A DNA stretch of 64,000 bases. Origin: Henningerozyma blattae CBS 6284 (taxonomy: Eukaryota > Ascomycota > Saccharomycetes > Saccharomycetales > Saccharomycetaceae). Of this stretch, positions 29,599 to 38,743 are shown piece by piece. Within the stretch, counting starts at the first letter, position 1; each line of letters begins with the position of its first letter. The notes below the pieces were generated by a model that ran no database searches, was not told the DNA's origin, and was given only the letters and a program-made list of their open reading frames with translations. Location of the stretch: assembly GCF_000315915.1 (NCBI RefSeq), contig NC_020185.1:1364001-1428000 (forward strand), in the 5' to 3' direction. The translations under genes were made by a program, and so were the position numbers.

Positions 29599-30111
29599 TC
29601 ACCAATCTTGAGCTTGATCTTGGGTACTTTTAGCATTAGATGTTTCTGCATCTTCTACAAATCCTCTAATTTCACCTGCAATTTGTCTCGATAGATTTTC
29701 CACATCATCAAAGTTGAAATTGAGCTTGTCATGATTTTTTAAATTTTCTTTGGTATTGTAACATTTTTGGAATGTAATTATAATAGTTCTAAACTTATTT
29801 TTCAGTTTCACAATATTTTTTTCGTATATTTCTACACTATCTTCGTTATTATTCATTGGAATTTCATTAATTAAATTTTTAACGATTAAAAGATTTTTAT
29901 CAAGCAGTTTATTATTCAATTTCAATGATTCAATGAAATCACATATTGATAGCATCTGCCCTAATAAAACAAACCGTTGAAATCCAACTTGAAGGCCATA
30001 TTGTTTACCTTCAATATAATTATGTTTTACGTTTTCAGATTGAGCTTCCGCATAGCCTTCTTGGTAGAATTTTTCCTCTAAATTAAATAAGTCTTCAAAA
30101 TCCACATCCAT
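29599..30111 (-). CDS. LTO1: Lto1, adaptor for Fe-S cluster loading of Rli1
   Basis: 170 residues; S. cerevisiae Lto1 (YNL260C) has about 162. Lto1 and Yae1 bridge the ABC protein Rli1 to the cytosolic Fe-S targeting complex (Cia1-Cia2-Met18), which is needed for ribosome recycling. The deca-GX3 region is clear at residues 15-45: YQEGYAEAQSENVKHNY followed by EGKQYGLQVGFQR. AGEIRGFVEDAE near 145-155 is also family-typical. The C-terminal residue is Trp170 (QAQDW), matching the terminal Trp that docks onto the CIA targeting complex. Its 3' end faces LIN1 with a gap of less than 100 bp. Confidence 0.93.
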   Translation of the reverse strand: MDVDFEDLFNLEEKFYQEGYAEAQSENVKHNYIEGKQYGLQVGFQRFVLLGQMLSICDFIESLKLNNKLLDKNLLIVKNLINEIPMNNNEDSVEIYEKNIVKLKNKFRTIIITFQKCYNTKENLKNHDKLNFNFDDVENLSRQIAGEIRGFVEDAETSNAKSTQDQAQDW

Positions 30112-30837
30112 TATATATAATTATTGTGATGTTCCCTGTAGTTATAATAAATATTTTATTCTAAGCAAAATTATGAAATAGTTTGTAGAATGTATCTCTT
30201 ATCTATTAATCCTATATATATTTATTTTATTACATAGAACTACGCAGCTCATCGCGTATTTTTCAGCCTGGTATTAGTAAGAATTTCTTCGTATGAAAAT
30301 AAGGTAATTATTGTTTTTAGCTTAGCTTTTACAGCAATGAAAAAGAGTAATAGCTTGATTGAATATGCATACAATAATTAGTTATATTTCTAAAAGTTTT
30401 TCATAGTCTCTGATATTTAATCTGTATAGCAAGATGTCAATCTAGGTGAAATCTAAAAGTATACACATAATTTTTTAAAATCTGGCAAAAAATTATTAAA
30501 AAAGTTAAAAAGGAATAAATTCTTAAACCCCCTTTTACTTGTTATTTGAATTTTATTTGAAAATATATATAATTCTTATAGTATGTAGAACAAAGATTCT
30601 TGGTTTTTTTAATAATTTTTAACTTAAATGAAGGAAAATATTTCAATTATCAATATTTTGACCCAAATTTAAAATAAAACGAGTTTCTATATAAATCCTT
30701 AATCTATTATTACTTTTTGAACCTAAGAAATAGTAGAGCACTATACACTGTACTCGTATTTATATAACCACATTCAGTAATATATAATTCTATTTAACAA
30801 TATAAAGCAATGAATATTTAATTATAGCTATAGCTTC
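30112..30837. other. LTO1 promoter / DSL1 3' flank; expected ATX1 site is empty
   Basis: 726 bp, strongly AT-rich. In S. cerevisiae the copper chaperone ATX1 (YNL259C, about 73 codons) sits between LTO1 and DSL1. No frame with the MxCxxC motif or of that length is present here. No RNA gene is recognised. Confidence 0.5.
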
Positions 30838-33228
30838 TCATTCTTCTGCGGCTCCTCTAATTTCTCTAATATCTTCAATAGAATTTTTTCTTAAAGGTGT
30901 GTCAGCAAATAATAAAATGACCCATTGAATCAATTCCTCAGTAGTGAATAAATAAAAATCACCATTGTAAAACATTTCCATAATATCCTTAAGATGTAAT
31001 ATTAGTAATTTGCTTACGATTAAAAATTTCTCGCGTAGTTCTTGGTATTCTTTAAGATTTTGCAATTCTATGACTTCTGTGTTTTTCCAAATAATACTTA
31101 TTAAATTGGACAGATTTTCTGAATTCTTCTCAGATATAACGTTCCAGTTTAGTATCTTTTTAGTAATAGTTTCTTCATACAAAAATTGGAAAAAATTAAT
31201 AAAGAAATAGTTTCTTGTATTGTAATTTTTCAATAATAATAAGGGTTGAAATACTTCACGTTTAATGAAAGGTAAAAGTTTATTATCTTTCATTTGCCAA
31301 TTTGAATAATTATCATTCTTTTCAAGTATACTTAATTCTGCAGTAATAACCCCAGATATATATCTTTTCTTTAAATTCATATGAAATTCTAGGTAGCGTG
31401 AATTAAGTTCATTTAATCTACCAGCTAGTTCATTTGTTTCAACAGTATATTGGATATCTGTATACAATTGAATCCAGTTGGAACGCATTTTGGATATTGC
31501 AATCACCATGAATGTAGTTTGTAATATGTTTAATTTATAGTTATAGTATTCTTCTGAAAAATTTGGTATTTCTGCATTTTCAATTTCATTTTTTAAAGAC
31601 AAAATTAATGTTTTATAAAAATTTGGGATACCTGATATTAGTAACTCATCTGAGTTCAAATTATTATTAGGAATTTTTTTGTTGATTGACTTTTGACCAA
31701 TGGATTGATTATCAAAATCTATTTCCACTTCATCATTCCAAGCATCCCAATCATCATCATCACCATTAGTGGATGCTGATGTCTTGATAGATTTTATTGA
31801 TTTCATTGATTTTTTGGTTTTAATGGATTTATTAGCTATACTTTCTAAATCAACATCTATTTCATCTCCCCATGCATTTTCATCATCATCATGCTCACTC
31901 CAGTTTTCGTTCCAATCATCTTCGTCATTAGTTTCATCTTCAGCTTCCGTATTGCTAACATTTTTACCATTGCCTAAAGGAGAGCTATTATCATTATTAT
32001 TTTTCTTGGAAGGAACTATATGATCAGTTAATAAATTTTTAGGATTATTAAAAAAATCTCTAATTGTAGTAATTTTTGTTTCAAAAAGCTTATCAACCAA
32101 TAAATTGCTTTGCAATTGTCTATTATTTAATAGATGAGTTATTTCATCTTCATCAAATTTCCAAATAGAGGTGTTTCTTTTTGAAAGGAAGCTCAAAGTA
32201 TTGCATATTTTTGAAATTTGTGATTTTAAAATGTCATTACCATCATCTTCTAATATAATGTATGTATTAGATTTAATCAATTTAATAATTTCATTAAAGA
32301 AATAGTTACCAATTTGATTAAATATAGTAATAGAATCACGCTCTAGTAAGGTATTTTTTAAGTATTCAATAATATTTTCCAAACTATAAAGATAATCTTG
32401 AATTGAGGATTTAGAATTTAGTTTTGTTTGCAAATTAATAATATTGCTGGCTTCACCTGTGAGTACAATAGAATAATTTCTGTTCATAATTCCAGTCTTT
32501 AAAACATGCACAAGAGTAGAAAATTGAATATATTCATTGAACAAGGAATCCATATTATCCTTAACAATTTGTTGTAAATCAGTTGAAACCAGCTCAGTTA
32601 TTAACCAATTTTGTAGATCAAATTTTGAATCTGGGAATAAGGCGTCTCTCAAGAAGTCAATAAAAAACTCATACTCAAATTCAATATGCCCATTTCCCCA
32701 ATGAATAATTTTCTGAAATTCAATAGACACATTTTGATTATCAGAAGCTGATACTGTAGGAATTTTCCAAAAACCTTTGGAAACTAATGAATGAATAGCT
32801 TCAATTAATTGAACATGTAACCCATCTGCATACGAACTTAAACTTTGTTTTAAGTGATAATTTTTCACCAAAATTGGTTCATTTTCATGAATTTTTTTTC
32901 TCAAATTTTGTAGAGAATAATAACAATTTTCATATTCCATTAATTCATAATTAGTCTTAAATTCCATAATTAAACTAGTAATCGTTTTCAATTTGTTCAA
33001 TTCATACAAATCATTAGATAATTGAGTGTCTTCCTGTTGTATTACAAAAGGATCTATGTGTGCTTTAATATGTGTTTCGATTGTAGGAGGTTGAGTTGGT
33101 GAGTCCTCTATCGTAGATTCAATATCATTCTTAATAGAGGCTACCAGAATATCTCTATTATTTAAAATACTTGGAAATTTGTTCTCTGGAAGGGAGTTTA
33201 ATGTAGAAGATATTTCTGAATTATTCAT
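30838..33228 (-). CDS. DSL1: Dsl1, tethering complex subunit for Golgi-to-ER COPI vesicles
   Basis: 796 residues; S. cerevisiae Dsl1 has 754. Dsl1 links Tip20 and Sec39 on ER SNAREs to incoming COPI vesicles. The fold is helical and diverges fast, so the call rests on the central acidic 'lasso' and on synteny. The lasso (about residues 415-515) has Trp clusters in acidic context: DDWNENWSEHDDDENAWGDE and DDDDWDAWNDE, the type of motif that binds alpha- and delta-COP. Flanking helical regions include KFPSILNNRDILVASIKND at the N-terminus. Asn- and Lys-rich linkers account for the extra length. It lies between LTO1 and SIP3, matching YNL258C. The ATG at 33228 is the only plausible start. Confidence 0.9.
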   Translation of the reverse strand: MNNSEISSTLNSLPENKFPSILNNRDILVASIKNDIESTIEDSPTQPPTIETHIKAHIDPFVIQQEDTQLSNDLYELNKLKTITSLIMEFKTNYELMEYENCYYSLQNLRKKIHENEPILVKNYHLKQSLSSYADGLHVQLIEAIHSLVSKGFWKIPTVSASDNQNVSIEFQKIIHWGNGHIEFEYEFFIDFLRDALFPDSKFDLQNWLITELVSTDLQQIVKDNMDSLFNEYIQFSTLVHVLKTGIMNRNYSIVLTGEASNIINLQTKLNSKSSIQDYLYSLENIIEYLKNTLLERDSITIFNQIGNYFFNEIIKLIKSNTYIILEDDGNDILKSQISKICNTLSFLSKRNTSIWKFDEDEITHLLNNRQLQSNLLVDKLFETKITTIRDFFNNPKNLLTDHIVPSKKNNNDNSSPLGNGKNVSNTEAEDETNDEDDWNENWSEHDDDENAWGDEIDVDLESIANKSIKTKKSMKSIKSIKTSASTNGDDDDWDAWNDEVEIDFDNQSIGQKSINKKIPNNNLNSDELLISGIPNFYKTLILSLKNEIENAEIPNFSEEYYNYKLNILQTTFMVIAISKMRSNWIQLYTDIQYTVETNELAGRLNELNSRYLEFHMNLKKRYISGVITAELSILEKNDNYSNWQMKDNKLLPFIKREVFQPLLLLKNYNTRNYFFINFFQFLYEETITKKILNWNVISEKNSENLSNLISIIWKNTEVIELQNLKEYQELREKFLIVSKLLILHLKDIMEMFYNGDFYLFTTEELIQWVILLFADTPLRKNSIEDIREIRGAAEE

Positions 33229-34191
33229 CCTTGATTCTTACTTTTTTACCTTAGTACAACCAAACAAGCATGTAAATCAAACACTAGGAGTTTATATAAA
33301 TAAATTTATTAATATACTCTACAACCAAAATACTTCTGTATAGATACTAATATATGCTTGTTCTTTTTTTATCTTGGCCAAGTAGATTCTTTAAATATTT
33401 TGGTAAATATCGATAGTATTTTTCAAATGTAATTGAAACATTTCAACTTTCAATTCGACTTTCCATTTATCTTAACGAAAAAAATAGTTCAAAAGTAGAA
33501 TGAGCATACAAACGTATAAAAACCATTAACGCTACGTAGATATTAAATCAATGATTTAAATATCAAGAATTCAATACAGAATAAGGACAAGAAAACAATT
33601 GTTTGCAGATTTACTAAAAAATAAATATAGATGAAAATCAGTAATCTAATTGTTGGATAGGAAAATTTATCGATCATTTGTGATCTGAGTGAGCTGAGAA
33701 AGTTATCATCATAAACATCTAGATATTTATTATTTTAGTGACTCCGGCCAAATAAACATTTCAACTTTAGAGAAATTTTTGTTAAAGAATAGTTCTGTAA
33801 ATAAAAAACAGTGTATTCTTACACTTGAAATAATTTTTAAGGAATTATAACTTTTTCTATTCACAATATTAACTACAAAAATTGTACTGTTTTTGTTCTA
33901 TGTATTTGAATATATTACAATGAATAAATTTTCTGTATTTTTTTAAACTTCGCCTTTTTATACTTTTTCTTAACAAAATTTACCCGGGACGTCATAGTTA
34001 AAATGGTTAATATATTAGGGTATGCCTACAAATGTTATTTGAACTAATAAATGAACATGTGGTAAGAGAGAATTAACTAAATCAGTCCAATATTATAAAC
34101 TAAATTTAATGTCAAATGCTATAAAAATGTAGACCTATATTGTATAAAGTATATTAAATAAATACACCAAATTACTCGGAAGATGCATATA
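33229..34191. other. DSL1 promoter / SIP3 3' flank
   Basis: 963 bp, AT-rich, without a credible gene. A consensus Reb1 site (TTACCCGG, 33980-33987) followed by GACGTCA sits about 750 bp from DSL1 and nearer to the SIP3 3' end, where Reb1 could act as a barrier to transcription. A near-Gcn4 TGACTC is at about 33740. Confidence 0.45.
33980..33987. promoter_or_regulatory. Reb1 site between SIP3 and DSL1
   Basis: Exact TTACCCGG. Reb1 clears nucleosomes and can stop RNA polymerase II. It lies about 205 bp beyond the SIP3 stop codon and far from the DSL1 ATG, so a role at the SIP3 3' end or in a distal promoter is possible. Confidence 0.45.
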
Positions 34192-37100
34192 TCACAGTAA
34201 TAAGGAGCTCAAACGGTCTAACTCATCATTACAATTAATACAATATTTCTGTAACTTAGTGTCATTCAACCATAAGCCTGTCATCTCCTGACTTATAACA
34301 TTACATTTATCAATTTCTTGCAACAAAAATTTCCTATAATCCCCATGTACCAATTCCCTTTCCATATTCTGTAAAATTTTCAACTCTACTAATAATTCGT
34401 TTCTTCTAATTGCTAACTCTTGTCTTGTGTCTCTATATTGATAATCCTTATCCGAATCTCTTTGCTTGAATTTTTCAAATGCTAAATTATTATCTTCTAA
34501 TGCCACTTCTTTAGTTAATAAATCGATTTCATCTATTGAAATGGCACGTTGCATGATGTGCATATCTTTCCCCGACAAATGATCTTCGAATATCTTTTCA
34601 GCTCTTTTTACTGACCAATATGAAACACTACTTTTACCAGACAAAAACATATTAACCAGGATAGATACTAATAGACCTACAACTAAAGTTATATTGATAT
34701 TGGCAATGCCTTTACCAAGTAATGAAAAAAAGTTTACCATCAATCTTACAAGGATTAAAATTAAGTTAACAAACCTATAAAGGGTCAATTCCATCATTAT
34801 TATCATAAAAGTATAAATCGAATATTGAATGTCATATTTCTTGCTCCTATTTTTACTTCTATTCTTACCATCATCTTTATCTTTAGAATTTTCTTCTGAT
34901 TCTTCTTTACTTCCTTCCAATATAGAGTTATTTGAAACACCCAACATACCGCACATCTTTATAGCTTTTAAAATTTTACCATGCTTACCAATTCTCTCCA
35001 AATAATATTTGATGACTTTTTTGAAAAGTATAAATTCATTAACTGAATATTTAAGAACTAAATTTTTCATGAATTTTTCCCATGGTGTAACAAACTTGAC
35101 AGGTTTACCTGATTTAAAATGAACATATTGGAATCTATAGAGGATATGCAACTGTGATCTGTTGGTGGCCATACGTAACTTGCTTGCCACTTCATGCTCT
35201 GGATCGTAAGGCTCTGTTATTATGTATTTAACTTTAACTTGTAATGGCCTACAGAATGGAAATTTAATTAAAGAGGGATCTTGATCAATTTCGTAGTATC
35301 TATTTTCGACAACTTTGGTCATTCTTTGAATTACAACAGCTTCACTTGATTCGGTAGTACGGCCTCTTTTATTATTTTCTAAGAAATTATCAATTAGATT
35401 AATTTGAAAATGAACTCGTCTAACCATTTGAATCGCACCATCTTCTGATTTTTCTTCCTTCCAATACCAATTCATATTATACTTACTATCTTTTTGAGCC
35501 AATAGGAAACAGAATGGGAAAGCATCAGATTGATCACCAAACAATACATGAGTTAATGCCTTACTCGCAATATCATAATCAGCTGTATATGTGACAGAAT
35601 ATTTCATTTGAAATCTTTTTCGTCTTGCCAATAATTTGGCACCATTATCACTAATTCTCCAAAAAGTATTGTGCGATAATGGAAGATTTTCTGCTTCAAT
35701 AATTTCATTTGTGTTAGCTGTTACTAGTGTTTGATTGCGTTTTAAAATTTCTTTCTTAGTCTTCTCTTTAAATTGAATTTCAATTTGTTTTAATTTTTCC
35801 AATAAATCTTCCTCCTTTTTAGGTTCCTTAGCAGCTTTATTTTCTAATAAAAATTGCAAACTTGCAGCAGTGACTCTTATATCTGAGAAATAAACATCAA
35901 TACTTAAATGTGAACCAGTAACATCATAAATTTTCAAAGTATTCTGAGAAGTTTTATCAATTTCTATTGAAACAATATCACTTAGTTTCATTTTAGTTAA
36001 CGATACAAAACCCATAAAATTTAAATAACCAAAAATATGTTCATTCGTTACATAATATGTGGCAGAAAATTCTTGTTTTCTATTTGGTCTCCAAAACCCT
36101 GTAAATTTTAACAATAATAATTCATTAGGCAATGTTAATAGAACTTGATCAATAGAAAAAAATATACTTTTAAACTGAATATCTTCCAATTTCAAATTCG
36201 GAGAATAATATGATGGATAATGTAATGCAGTTGGGTTTTTATAAGTAGTAATTTCTTTAGAAAGAACATTATCTGGAGTCTTTTGATAATCTTCAATTAA
36301 AGAATAATCGTTCCAATTGGTAGTACCCCAAATATTCGCAACTACTGCACTTGGCAACCAAGTATTTTTAACATACAAATGTGACAATACTGCAGGTTGA
36401 GTCATCTTTGTGGTTAATGGCGTGACTGCCATATGCAATTTAGTAATTTTCTCATCGTCTATGTCGATATCATCTTTCTCTAATAACCCACTTTTCAAAT
36501 AACTTAATAACTGTTTAGTTTCAGAATCTGGTACACTTAAAATTTGATCAACAGAAGTAATTGTACTAGAGGCGAATTCAGAAAATTCAGGCGCAAAGAC
36601 TCTTGAGGACGTCTTAAATTCAAAACTATTTTTATTCAATGTAGAAAGGTAAGCCTTTGAATGACTAAATATTGATAACCAAGATGTCAATTCATGCAAA
36701 TCTTCAGCTTGTAATATAATAGAAATATCTTCAGTTTTATTATTCCTTGAATCATTAGTTGCCTTTGAAGCTTCAATTTTGACTTCAAATGTAAAACAAC
36801 GATCATCAAACTGTAAATATCTAACAGATATCAAAGATACTCCAAATTTGCCAGTTTCTTCGACATATGTCTTTGAAGGTGATAACAGAAACATCCCAAA
36901 CACAGAGTTTTGAACAAAACACCATCTTCTCACCCAAATTTCTCTACTAGGTCTCCCCACATTAGTCTTCATATATAACCATCCTGCCTTTTCTGGTGGA
37001 TGGGCATATTGCTTGGGTACCCTTTTAATTAATTTTTTTGGATCAATTTCTTTTGTATTATAATCTTTAATATCATTACTTGGTGCCATCTTTTTAACAC

Positions 37101-37932
37101 TATACTCAATAATACGAGCCTTTGCACGTTCCATATCCGATTCTAAAGTTCTAGCGCTTTCAATAGCTTTTTTGACCCATTTTTGATGATCTACAAGATA
37201 TGAATCTATCTGTGGAGTTAAATCAATAATGGTGCCATTTTCAGCAACATCAAACTTGTTTTTAGATTTCAATACTCCAATAATTTCAATTAAAAACTTA
37301 TCCATACTTAATTCCATCACCGACATAGCCGCTACCAAATCCAATGAAGCTTGCAAATAACTTTTCCTGACTTCAAATAATTGTGTAGCATCTTCATAAA
37401 GGCTCTTTGGATCAATAGTGATATTTGAAGTTGGAACTACTGAATGGAACCTACCTACTAGAGTATCATATTTGGTCTGATAATAGTCAAAATTCATTCT
37501 CTTTTGTTTATATGGTTCAATAGCTCCTGTCATTAATTCCAATAATGATGCCGAGTAGCTAGATCCATCCCCCAGTAGCATGCATAATAATTTCTCAACA
37601 AATTGACGGTAATCCTTATTGAAATTATCCACCAATAAAGGAGTGAACCCTTGGTTACTAACAAAGCCGTTGCTCAGCATAACAGGAGAAGGAAGCAGCT
37701 GATTTATAAGGGCTTCCTTTGTGCGTCTAAACTCATCATATGAATCAGCAAACTGATTATCAACAAAATTCACTGTTCGTTCGATCCAGCTCTCAAATGC
37801 TTCTACTTTAGTTTGAAAATAATTTACTGAAGCTCTAAAAGATGGTGAATCTAGAGATGCTTCCTTAAACGCCACGGAGATAAGCTTCAGTTGTTTTATA
37901 TCTTTTAACCCTGCCGATTGTCGTTGTGACAT
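34192..37932 (-). CDS. SIP3: Lam/Ysp1-type sterol transfer protein (SIP3/YSP1 family)
   Basis: 1246 residues; S. cerevisiae Sip3 (Lam3) and Ysp1 (Lam1) have about 1229. These ER proteins act at ER-plasma membrane contacts in retrograde sterol transport. Order of parts: BAR-like helical region (1-270), PH domain (about 310-435; AGWLYMKTNVGRPSREIWVRRWCFV), GRAM-like region (about 590-700), VASt/StART-like domain (about 790-960; TFWRISDNGAKLLARRKRFQMKYSVTYTADYDIASKALTHVLFG spans its start), a basic Lys/Asp linker near 1035-1055, two hydrophobic spans (about 1060-1130) and a C-terminal coiled region. Placement between DSL1 and FOL1 matches SIP3 (YNL257C). If the genome has no second copy, it is equally the counterpart of YSP1. 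Confidence 0.9.
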   Translation of the reverse strand: MSQRQSAGLKDIKQLKLISVAFKEASLDSPSFRASVNYFQTKVEAFESWIERTVNFVDNQFADSYDEFRRTKEALINQLLPSPVMLSNGFVSNQGFTPLLVDNFNKDYRQFVEKLLCMLLGDGSSYSASLLELMTGAIEPYKQKRMNFDYYQTKYDTLVGRFHSVVPTSNITIDPKSLYEDATQLFEVRKSYLQASLDLVAAMSVMELSMDKFLIEIIGVLKSKNKFDVAENGTIIDLTPQIDSYLVDHQKWVKKAIESARTLESDMERAKARIIEYSVKKMAPSNDIKDYNTKEIDPKKLIKRVPKQYAHPPEKAGWLYMKTNVGRPSREIWVRRWCFVQNSVFGMFLLSPSKTYVEETGKFGVSLISVRYLQFDDRCFTFEVKIEASKATNDSRNNKTEDISIILQAEDLHELTSWLSIFSHSKAYLSTLNKNSFEFKTSSRVFAPEFSEFASSTITSVDQILSVPDSETKQLLSYLKSGLLEKDDIDIDDEKITKLHMAVTPLTTKMTQPAVLSHLYVKNTWLPSAVVANIWGTTNWNDYSLIEDYQKTPDNVLSKEITTYKNPTALHYPSYYSPNLKLEDIQFKSIFFSIDQVLLTLPNELLLLKFTGFWRPNRKQEFSATYYVTNEHIFGYLNFMGFVSLTKMKLSDIVSIEIDKTSQNTLKIYDVTGSHLSIDVYFSDIRVTAASLQFLLENKAAKEPKKEEDLLEKLKQIEIQFKEKTKKEILKRNQTLVTANTNEIIEAENLPLSHNTFWRISDNGAKLLARRKRFQMKYSVTYTADYDIASKALTHVLFGDQSDAFPFCFLLAQKDSKYNMNWYWKEEKSEDGAIQMVRRVHFQINLIDNFLENNKRGRTTESSEAVVIQRMTKVVENRYYEIDQDPSLIKFPFCRPLQVKVKYIITEPYDPEHEVASKLRMATNRSQLHILYRFQYVHFKSGKPVKFVTPWEKFMKNLVLKYSVNEFILFKKVIKYYLERIGKHGKILKAIKMCGMLGVSNNSILEGSKEESEENSKDKDDGKNRSKNRSKKYDIQYSIYTFMIIMMELTLYRFVNLILILVRLMVNFFSLLGKGIANINITLVVGLLVSILVNMFLSGKSSVSYWSVKRAEKIFEDHLSGKDMHIMQRAISIDEIDLLTKEVALEDNNLAFEKFKQRDSDKDYQYRDTRQELAIRRNELLVELKILQNMERELVHGDYRKFLLQEIDKCNVISQEMTGLWLNDTKLQKYCINCNDELDRLSSLLL

Positions 37933-38743
37933 TGTTTTGTTTCTCGATTACATACAATATTTTGTGCCGTTTATCTTGTAAACCACCACCTGTATTATCT
38001 ATTAAATATAGCAATTCCAGTACTAACGTACGTTATATAAACTATTGGTATGTGTAAATATCAAGTGTTGGCTTATATTTAGCTTGTGTCCGATTGCCTC
38101 CTTTCTTCTCCTTAATAAACAGAACAGGCCTTCGCTTTTTCACGATTTAGAGATTAGTTAAGCCCTATTTCGAGAAATGTAAATATTTGTGAAAATTGAA
38201 ATTTGAAAAAAAACCTGAACAAAAAAAAGAACTATAGCAAGTAAATTAAATCTTGGCCTTGACAATTACTTAGTGATAGAAAGCCTGTTTATAAAAGCTC
38301 TACTCTAATATCTGTAATCAAAGACAGAATCTCTGTATGCGTATCCGAACTATAATGAGAATAACTTGCAGCACACTTCCTCGTAAATAAACAAGACCAC
38401 AACAGTAAATAAATGATTAAAATGAATCATTTTAGGTTAAGCACCATCTCGGCCTCCCAAAAAGGAAGAGTATATTTGCTCAGCAAGCTTTCACATGATA
38501 GAAGTGGTTCCTTTACAACAGTTCTTGACACAATTTTAATTTTATTCGGACAAAAAAAGTTTCACCAATGTTAGACGAACCCTGACCCCTGTTTATGAAT
38601 TGCTGTAAATAGAATAAAGATATTGTAAACATACGTTGTTGATGGTAATTAAACATATGGAATGGAGCAAGGGGTGGGTCACATGGAATGCATCTGGTGT
38701 ATAGTATTTTTTTTAAACAGGGGCTTGGTTTGAATAAATGAGG
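37933..38743. other. SIP3 promoter / TGL2 3' flank
   Basis: 811 bp with no gene. It contains a perfect 17-bp palindrome (38418-38434), a CCCCT near 38586 and an AGGGG near 38670. GC content is a little higher in the half nearer TGL2. Confidence 0.45.
38418..38434. repeat. 17-bp palindrome TAAAATGAATCATTTTA
   Basis: Perfect dyad of 8+1+8 bases centred on TGAATCA, about 490 bp upstream of SIP3. The centre resembles a bZIP site (TGANTCA) but is not the Gcn4 consensus. Confidence 0.4.
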
